Shown: positions 58,367 through 64,000 of the stretch, in pieces
How the letters are laid out: every line of letters starts with the position of its first letter
How positions within the stretch are numbered: the stretch's first letter is position 1
Origin: Altererythrobacter sp. ZODW24
GTDB taxonomy: Bacteria; Pseudomonadota; Alphaproteobacteria; Sphingomonadales; Sphingomonadaceae
Direction of reading: 5' to 3'
NCBI RefSeq assembly: GCF_003344885.1
Contig: NZ_CP031155.1
Coordinates: 1,516,001-1,580,000, forward strand
DNA: 64,000 nt
Translations under genes and position numbers: made by a program
The notes under the pieces: generated by a model
Databases searched by the model: none
Told to the model about the DNA's origin: nothing
The model's input: the letters and a program-made list of their open reading frames with translations, nothing else

Positions 58367-60582
58367 CAGTCGCTCCCCAGAAGGTTTTCCCATTGGATGA
58401 AGGGTATGGTGGAAGCGTAATCATCGGTCCATGCGGTTTTTGCAGGGTCGCCCAGCTTGCTCCATTGCAATTCGGTGTCGCTCAGCATCACTTTGGCCAG
58501 ACTCTCGGCATCAGGCGCCATCACCACCCAGAACGAGCCGTTGGTCATGTCATTTTTGGGCGGGTTGTCATCACGCAGAGCCGCGTACCAACCGCGCTCC
58601 TTGATTGCGGCCGAAAGCACTGGCCGCAAATCAATGTAACGGTTGGAGATATGGAACACGAGCACGCCCTCATCTGTGATCGCGCGCTCATATACATCGA
58701 GCGCCTCCATAGTGAGCAGGTGAAGCGGAATGGCGTCCGAGCTGAAAGCGTCGATCACCAGAATGTCAAATGCTTCTGCCGGCAGGGCCGCAAGTTCGAG
58801 CCTTGCATCACCAATTAGCGTCTCGGAATCCGGAGCGCATTCAGGCAAGAACGTAAACTCGCGGCGCGTCGAATATTCGAGGATAGCCGGATCGATTTCG
58901 AAGAACGTGTAGGTCTGCTGAGGTTGGCGGTAACAAGCCAGCGTACCCGTTCCGAGACCGACAATACCGACGCTGGCATCAGCGCCATAGATCGCCTCCG
59001 CAGAGCGCAGTGCAATCCCTACGCCGGAAGTTGCACCATAATAGCTCGTGGGCTTCAGCTCATCCTCTGGATCAAGGAACTGCTTGCCGTGCAGCGTGGT
59101 GCCATGCGCCAATGTACGGATGGCGGGGTCGTCATAATCGCGCACAGTGTAGACGCCAAAGTAACTTCGGCTGCGAGAATCGTCGAGCGATATGGCCAAT
59201 GTATCGATCCCGCCACGCGATGCCATCAGCACCGCGACAACAAGCACAAAGGCCCAGCGGCGGATCTTCACCGCCAGTCCGCACAATGCGATCACTAACA
59301 TCAATCCGGCGACCATCATGGAATCGCGCGATATGAGCGCCTGCCGCATTACCCAAACCAAGCCGATTGCGGCCGCGCAGAACAATCCGACGATCACAAG
59401 CTTCCGGGTCTCCGTCGAACCGATGCGCTGCATCCATCGCGGCCAGACACCGAGCGGCAGCAGCGCGGCGGCGGCAAGCACTAGCAACGGATGTTCCCAA
59501 ACCCAGTCGAACACCAGCGGTGCAATGAGGGCAGTAAACAATCCGCCCAGCACGCCGCCCGCGGACATAACCAAGTAGAACAAGGTGAGCCGCGAAGGAT
59601 CGGGCCGGTCATCGTAGAGGCGCGAGTGAAGCGCGACCGCGATGATGAAGAGCATGACGACAGCCGCCAGAGCGACCGACATATTACCGCCCCCCTCCGA
59701 CACAGCGGCCATCCCTCCTGCTAGAAGCAGGACCAATGGCGCCGGCCGGATAAATATCGCGGCCACCGAACGATCTTCGGAAAAAGCCGGCACAAAGCTA
59801 AGCAGATAAAGCCCTAGCGGGATCACCCACAGCAGCGGCATCGCGAAAATGTCCGTCGTCAGATGCGTAGTAGTTGAAAGCATCAGGCCGGAAGGCACCG
59901 CTGCCAGCGCCAGCCAATACAATATCCGCTTTAAGCCAATGGTTTCAGCAGACGTCGTGGCGTCTTCTCTGTCCATCGGGCCAGCATGCCAACGCGCCCA
60001 TGCTGTCAGGCCGACAAGGAGGAAGAGCAGGCCGTAGCCCGCGCTCCAGGCGATGCTCTGTGACTTCAGTGAGAAGTTTGGCTCAAACAGCAGCGGGTAA
60101 CTGATTAGTCCGGCAAAGCTGCCAAGATTAGATGCGGCGTAAAGCGCGTAGGGATCGCCAGCATCTGAATCAGCGGCGAACCAACGCTGCATCAACGGAG
60201 CCTGTGCGGATACGAGGAAGAATACCGGACCGATAGTGAGCGCTAACAGGGCTGGAACCCACAGGGCCTCCCAGCCCGGAGTCGGCGGAGAAAGGTTCGC
60301 CAGCGTAATCGGCAACGTCAATGCGGCCAATGCCAGAAGAGCCAGATGGATAGTTGCCTGGCGCCGCACCGCCAATTTTCCCAGCATGTGGGCATAGGCA
60401 TACCCGCCAAGCAACAATGCCTGATAGACAAGCATCGCGCTGTTCCAGACATTTGGCGCTCCGCCGAGCCTTGGCAGCGCAAGCCGCGCCACCATCGGTT
60501 GCACCAGAAACAGCAGGAAACTGCCAGTTAGAATCGCGACAACAAACAACGCGCGCCTTGATGTGCCCCCCCGAGCGTTCAT
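58366..60582 (-). CDS. Fused MFS-type membrane domain and spermidine synthase-like domain
   Basis: A 738-residue fusion. Residues 1 to about 450 form 10-12 hydrophobic segments (ALFVVAILTGSFLLFLVQPM onward). The C-terminal part is a class I methyltransferase fold of the spermidine-synthase type: VGIVGLGTGTLACY as motif I, YTFFEIDPAILEYS, LVIDAFSSDAIPLHLLT and VLVFHISNRYIDL. The specific aminopropyl donor is unproven; such fusions have unknown substrates and may link to cell-envelope or polyamine chemistry. The gamma-CA gene is coupled downstream. Confidence 0.9.
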   Translation of the reverse strand: MNARGGTSRRALFVVAILTGSFLLFLVQPMVARLALPRLGGAPNVWNSAMLVYQALLLGGYAYAHMLGKLAVRRQATIHLALLALAALTLPITLANLSPPTPGWEALWVPALLALTIGPVFFLVSAQAPLMQRWFAADSDAGDPYALYAASNLGSFAGLISYPLLFEPNFSLKSQSIAWSAGYGLLFLLVGLTAWARWHAGPMDREDATTSAETIGLKRILYWLALAAVPSGLMLSTTTHLTTDIFAMPLLWVIPLGLYLLSFVPAFSEDRSVAAIFIRPAPLVLLLAGGMAAVSEGGGNMSVALAAVVMLFIIAVALHSRLYDDRPDPSRLTLFYLVMSAGGVLGGLFTALIAPLVFDWVWEHPLLVLAAAALLPLGVWPRWMQRIGSTETRKLVIVGLFCAAAIGLVWVMRQALISRDSMMVAGLMLVIALCGLAVKIRRWAFVLVVAVLMASRGGIDTLAISLDDSRSRSYFGVYTVRDYDDPAIRTLAHGTTLHGKQFLDPEDELKPTSYYGATSGVGIALRSAEAIYGADASVGIVGLGTGTLACYRQPQQTYTFFEIDPAILEYSTRREFTFLPECAPDSETLIGDARLELAALPAEAFDILVIDAFSSDAIPLHLLTMEALDVYERAITDEGVLVFHISNRYIDLRPVLSAAIKERGWYAALRDDNPPKNDMTNGSFWVVMAPDAESLAKVMLSDTELQWSKLGDPAKTAWTDDYASTIPFIQWENLLGSD

Positions 60583-61131
60583 TTAAATTTCCTTCACATA
60601 CGTAACGTGCGGCCGAAGAGGGTCGCCGTCGGCCAATTTCGGATGATCGAAGTCCATATCCGGTCGGTATTGCATGCCCAGTCGCCCCATAAGGCCGCGG
60701 CTCGCTTGATTGATCCGCGCAGTAATTGCGACCACTCGCTCATGCGGGAAATTTGCGCCGGCCCATGCGAGACAAGCCCTCGCTGCCTCGGCAGCATAGC
60801 CCCGCCTCCAACAATCGCTGGCTATCCGCCAGCCAATCTCCAGCTCGCCCACGATCGGCCCCTCATAGCCGCGATCCAGCCCGCAGAACCCGACGACGCG
60901 CGAATCCTCTTGTCGTTCCAGCGGCCAGTAAGTGTAGCCACCGTTGCGTGCTGAACGGCCCTGCAGGTCGGCAATTAATGCAGCAGTTTCTTCCCGGGTC
61001 TTGAGTGGGCCTAGGGTGGCCATCACTTCTTGATCGACATGCAGGCGATGGAAATCATCGAGATCATCCTCGCGCCAGTCACGCATCGCCAAACGCTCGG
61101 TTTCCAAGCGAAACTCCGTCGCACCACTCAT
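60583..61131 (-). CDS. GNAT family N-acetyltransferase (RimJ/RimL-like)
   Basis: A 182-residue acetyltransferase. It starts FRLETERLAMRDWREDDLDD; the acetyl-CoA pocket is in ELEIGWRIASDCWRRGYAAEAA (read as ELEIGWRIASDCW and RRGYAAEAARA), and the C-terminal NQASRGLMGRLGMQY is the alpha-4 element. It probably acetylates an amino group of a protein or small molecule; the substrate is unknown. Its ATG forms an ATGA with the hemB stop, so it follows hemB in an operon. The next gene begins immediately after its stop. Confidence 0.9.
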   Translation of the reverse strand: MSGATEFRLETERLAMRDWREDDLDDFHRLHVDQEVMATLGPLKTREETAALIADLQGRSARNGGYTYWPLERQEDSRVVGFCGLDRGYEGPIVGELEIGWRIASDCWRRGYAAEAARACLAWAGANFPHERVVAITARINQASRGLMGRLGMQYRPDMDFDHPKLADGDPLRPHVTYVKEI

Positions 61132-62123
61132 TGGCTAAGGAGCTTAGCAGCCAACGGCGCATGGTAAGTCAAAACTCCGCTGCAGCCCGCACGCTTGAAC
61201 GCCATCAGCGTTTCGAGGACCAACGCATCGCGTTCGCCTGCTCCGGCGGCCGCGGCGGCCTCGATCATCGCATATTCGCCGCTCACTTGATAAGCAAAGG
61301 TCGGTACTTCGAAGCGTTCTTTCACCCGGCGCACAATATCGAGATAGGGCAGCCCAGGCTTCACCATTACGCTGTCGGCACCCTCGGCAATATCGAGGGC
61401 TACTTCGCGCAGCGCCTCGTCGCCATTGGCTGGGTCCATCTGGTAGCTTTTCTTGTCGCCCTTCAGCAGCCCGCCGCTGCCCACGGCATCGCGGAACGGG
61501 CCGTAGAACGCGGAAGCATATTTGGCGGCATAGGCCATGATCTGGACATTGTGGTGCTCGCCCATTTCCAGCGCCATGCGGATCGAGCGCACCCGGCCGT
61601 CCATCATGTCGGACGGGGCAATGATATCCGCTCCCGCCTCGGCCTGATTGATCGCCTGATCGACCAGAACCGCGATAGTATCGTCATTTACGACATAGCC
61701 CGCATCGTCGAGCAATCCGTCCTGACCGTGATTAGTATAAGGATCGAGCGCGACATCGGTCAGAATGCCCACATCATTCCCGCAGGCATCACGCACCGCT
61801 TTGATCGCGCGGCACATAAGATTGTCAGGGTTGAGCGCTTCTGCGCCGTCATCGCTCCGGCGATCTGCCTGCGTATTGGGAAATAGCGCGATACAGGGGA
61901 CGCCCAGTTCAGCCGCCAATTTAGCCTGCTTAGCAATGCCATCGACTGACCAGCGCGATACGCCGGGAAGCGAGCCAATCGGCTCCTCTACGCCTTTGCC
62001 CTCGGTCACGAAAAGCGGCCAGATCAGATCGGCTGGCGTCAAGACGTTCTCGCGGTGGAGCGCACGGCTCCACGCAGAAGCCCGGCTGCGGCGCATGCGA
62101 AGTGCGGGATAGGAAGCAGTCAT
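61128..62123 (-). CDS. hemB: Porphobilinogen synthase (delta-aminolevulinic acid dehydratase)
   Basis: About 331 residues. HemB condenses two 5-aminolevulinates to porphobilinogen in haem synthesis. The two active-site lysines are in YAAKYASAFYGPFRD and SVMVKPGLPYLD; the metal/allosteric region includes DVALDPYTNHGQDGL, DMMDGRVRSIRMAL and the Asp-rich DYVVND-like segment (DDAGYVVNDDT). The start MTASYPALRMRRSRAS at 62123 is chosen; 24 upstream residues in frame lack the usual HemB N-terminus. It is coupled to the GNAT gene by ATGA. Confidence 0.96.
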   Translation of the reverse strand: MTASYPALRMRRSRASAWSRALHRENVLTPADLIWPLFVTEGKGVEEPIGSLPGVSRWSVDGIAKQAKLAAELGVPCIALFPNTQADRRSDDGAEALNPDNLMCRAIKAVRDACGNDVGILTDVALDPYTNHGQDGLLDDAGYVVNDDTIAVLVDQAINQAEAGADIIAPSDMMDGRVRSIRMALEMGEHHNVQIMAYAAKYASAFYGPFRDAVGSGGLLKGDKKSYQMDPANGDEALREVALDIAEGADSVMVKPGLPYLDIVRRVKERFEVPTFAYQVSGEYAMIEAAAAAGAGERDALVLETLMAFKRAGCSGVLTYHAPLAAKLLSQ

Positions 62124-62154
62124 ACCAGCCTGTTGCCCCAATAAAGCGGTACGC

Positions 62155-63762
62155 TCAACCGACCTTCTTAGGGGCAGCAACGCGGTCAATCTCACGAACA
62201 GGCTCTTCGGCGGTCTCGATTTCGGGAACTAAACGCTCCAAAGCGGCGCCTGCAGGCACTTTTTTCAGAGCGGCTAGCTGGTTGCGGAATTTCTGCAATT
62301 CGCCGCCCGTTAGTTCAGACCGGGTGACAAATTTCACCGAGCGCGGATCAACTTTACGTGAGCCGCGATAGAGTTCGTAATGCAGATGCGGGCCCGTGCT
62401 GAGGCCTGTTGAACCGACGTAACCGATCACCTGCCCACGCCGCACATTGCTACCGCTGCGAGCGGCGATCCGGCTCATGTGGCAATAGCGCGTGGAGAGT
62501 CCTCCGCCATGCTTGATCTTAACCGCATTACCACAGCCACCCATGCGGCCAGCCGACGTCACGACGCCGTCCGTTACCGCGACAATGGGCGTGCCGTGCC
62601 GCGCTTTGAAATCGAGGCCCGAGTGCATCCGGCGATACCCAAGCACAGGATGACGGCGCATTCCGAAGCCTGAAGAAATCCGGCCCGGGACCGGCGCAAC
62701 CAGGCCGCTGCGCTGTTCACCAACGCCCGATGCTTCATAAAAACGACCATTGCTGCCCCAGCGCATCAACTGCGTCTTTGACTTCCCACCCCGGTCGATC
62801 CCGGCATAAACTACGTCACCGGCCTGTGTTTCGCCTGTTGCTGCGCGGCGGTAGCGGACGATCAGATCAAATTGGTCGGTCGATTTAATATCGCGATCGA
62901 GGTCGAGCTGACTGTCGAGCGCTTTGAGATATTGCTGCACCGCCTTTGGCGGAGCGCCAGCCGCTCGGGCCGAGCGATACAGACTGCTGCCCACCACGCC
63001 GCGGATACGCAGCGGAGTGCTATCCACCTGAATCGGCTTCCGGACCAATGCGAGGCGTCCACCCTGACGTTCGAGTGCCAGATCAAGGTCAAAACGCGCG
63101 CGAAAGCTCAGCGCATCAAGCGGGCGCGGATCGTCCGAAGACGGGCGGCGGCCCAGAGTGATATCCATCCGGGTACCGGACTCGATTTCGGAAAGTGGCA
63201 CGGCAGCGGAGATCATATTCGCAACATAGGTTGCCTCGCCACGCCCCACGCCCGCACGGCGCAACATGCGCTCGAAGCTGTCACCCTTTGCCAGCGTAGC
63301 GACCAAAGCGATGGTCGGACGTTCAGGCGCCGATTTCAATTTCACGACGGCAGACGTCGCGGCCATTCGGCGTCCGCTATCACTACCCAGCGCCAGCGGC
63401 AGAATCATCTGACTGCGAAATTCGTCCCGGGCATTTTCATCAATCCGCATCGCCGGCGCGGCCTCTAACGGAGAGAAATCAGGCCAGAATGCGAGAGCGA
63501 CCGCGGACAAGCCGAGCAATGTTCCAGCACCGCGAAACCAGCGGCGACTGCCAATTTCCTGCGCCAAGTCAGGTGTGAAATCGACCGCCTCAAGCTTCTC
63601 TGACGTGTTGGCACGCCATTCGTGCATCCGGTCGCGAAAGCTGCGAACACGTTGGAAGGTTTTCGGGCGATCTGCGGCCAGCACATGCGCAGGCTCCAGC
63701 GCCAGCATATTGCCGTCACCTGCTTCTGCGCCGATTTTTGCGTCATCGTCTGACGTAAACAA
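62155..63762 (-). CDS. M23 family metallopeptidase (large, membrane-anchored)
   Basis: A 535-residue peptidoglycan endopeptidase. A cytoplasmic N-terminus (about 1-75) with a hydrophobic helix near 78-95 is followed by OapA/LysM-like or coiled segments (RMLRRAGVGRGEATYVA) and a C-terminal LytM domain. Both zinc motifs are intact: MHSGLDFKARHG and HLHYELYRG. YCHMSRIA supplies the catalytic-type His. The C-terminal extension (about 480-535) is Lys/Arg-rich. The start is ATG at 63762. It is divergent from the Suv3-like helicase. A CtrA-box-like site lies 58 bases upstream. hemB begins 31 bases after its stop. Confidence 0.93.
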   Translation of the reverse strand: MFTSDDDAKIGAEAGDGNMLALEPAHVLAADRPKTFQRVRSFRDRMHEWRANTSEKLEAVDFTPDLAQEIGSRRWFRGAGTLLGLSAVALAFWPDFSPLEAAPAMRIDENARDEFRSQMILPLALGSDSGRRMAATSAVVKLKSAPERPTIALVATLAKGDSFERMLRRAGVGRGEATYVANMISAAVPLSEIESGTRMDITLGRRPSSDDPRPLDALSFRARFDLDLALERQGGRLALVRKPIQVDSTPLRIRGVVGSSLYRSARAAGAPPKAVQQYLKALDSQLDLDRDIKSTDQFDLIVRYRRAATGETQAGDVVYAGIDRGGKSKTQLMRWGSNGRFYEASGVGEQRSGLVAPVPGRISSGFGMRRHPVLGYRRMHSGLDFKARHGTPIVAVTDGVVTSAGRMGGCGNAVKIKHGGGLSTRYCHMSRIAARSGSNVRRGQVIGYVGSTGLSTGPHLHYELYRGSRKVDPRSVKFVTRSELTGGELQKFRNQLAALKKVPAGAALERLVPEIETAEEPVREIDRVAAPKKVG

Positions 63763-63819
63763 ACCTGATGCTCCCGTAGAATCCGTCGCCCCTATGGCGC
63801 AAAACCTCGTAATTTAAAG

Positions 63820-63834
63820 TTAACGTCGTCCTAA
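63820..63834 (-). promoter_or_regulatory. CtrA-box-like site upstream of the M23 peptidase
   Basis: TTAA-N7-CTAA occurs in the 116-bp divergent region, 58 bases upstream of the M23 gene start. The CtrA consensus in alphaproteobacteria is TTAA-N7-TTAA, so one base differs. Murein hydrolases are often under cell-cycle control; the assignment is tentative. Confidence 0.3.
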
Positions 63835-63878
63835 CTCGGGATGGTGCGACGCCTGTGCACGGTCAAGTGATTCCCCTT

Positions 63879-64000
63879 ATGCCCTGCTTGTTTCCCGCAC
63901 CGGGCGATGCCACATTGTTTGGCGTGACAGATAGTCAACTCAAGGCAGTTCTCGGGCCAACCAATACCGGCAAGACGCATCTCGCGATCGAGCGCATGTG
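63879..64000 (+). CDS. Suv3-like RNA/DNA helicase, 5' end only
   Basis: The 5' 40 codons of a helicase gene that runs off the right edge. The N-terminus reads MPCLFPAPGDATLFG and then LKAVLGPTNTGKTHLAIERM, the Walker A (GPTNTGKT) of the mitochondrial-degradosome helicase Suv3-type family that is common in sphingomonads. An in-frame GTG at 63924 is an alternative start. It is divergent from the M23 peptidase. Confidence 0.75.
   Translation, partial: MPCLFPAPGDATLFGVTDSQLKAVLGPTNTGKTHLAIERM

Overview
The window is a chromosomal segment of an alphaproteobacterium, most likely a sphingomonad of the Erythrobacteraceae type. This rests on family content and gene order read by eye: a TrcR (DUF1013) regulator, a DUF1192 protein, Coq7, the ATP-dependent 'cisplatin damage response' ligase with its exonuclease, and the run proA-nadD-rsfS-rlmH-envC-like-ctpA-dsbB-coq7. 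I see no rRNA, tRNA, insertion sequence, phage or CRISPR array.

Layout. 1-3.0 kb holds housekeeping genes (pdxH 5' end, a DnaJ-type co-chaperone, a YihY/BrkB membrane protein, fabI). 3.0-33.7 kb is a large surface-polysaccharide locus. It contains a FlaA1/PglF-like dehydratase; a plus-strand operon with an O-antigen ligase/polymerase, a Wza-like export protein, a Wzc-like tyrosine kinase, an unrecognised membrane-anchored protein and a sulfotransferase; a CgeB-like glycosyltransferase; an FkbM methyltransferase plus sulfotransferase pair; and a ten-gene minus-strand operon (25.1 to 14.4 kb) with an initiating phosphoglycosyltransferase, an aminotransferase, three GT4 enzymes, a polymerase, a flippase and three more sulfotransferases. 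A DUF1800/DUF1501 pair follows, then genes for UDP-ManNAcA (wecB, wecC) and UDP-L-FucNAc (fnlABC-like). 33.7-43.5 kb is a housekeeping block (coq7, dsbB, ctpA, an EnvC-like activator, rlmH, rsfS, nadD, proA) interrupted at 37.0-39.3 kb by a nucleotide-sugar dehydrogenase and a UDP-glucuronate 4-epimerase on the opposite strand. 43.7-64 kb holds an M23 peptidase-bactofilin pair, an acyl-CoA ligase, trcR, a lipoprotein-like gene with an odd start, clpA, an M1 peptidase, the ligase/exonuclease repair genes, a gamma-carbonic anhydrase, an MFS/spermidine-synthase fusion, a GNAT enzyme, hemB, another M23 peptidase and the 5' end of a Suv3-like helicase.

How it fits together. The polysaccharide genes form a nearly complete Wzx/Wzy-type assembly line: nucleotide-sugar synthesis, lipid-linked initiation, chain extension, flipping, polymerisation, and export under tyrosine-kinase control. 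The striking point is five different sulfotransferase-type genes (10771, 13646, 14422, 18207, 24231) interleaved with the assembly genes. This predicts a heavily and perhaps site-specifically sulfated polymer carrying amino sugars and uronic acids. The previously undescribed candidates are this sulfated-polymer locus, the unrecognised protein at 9554-10771, and the embedded DUF1800/DUF1501 pair.
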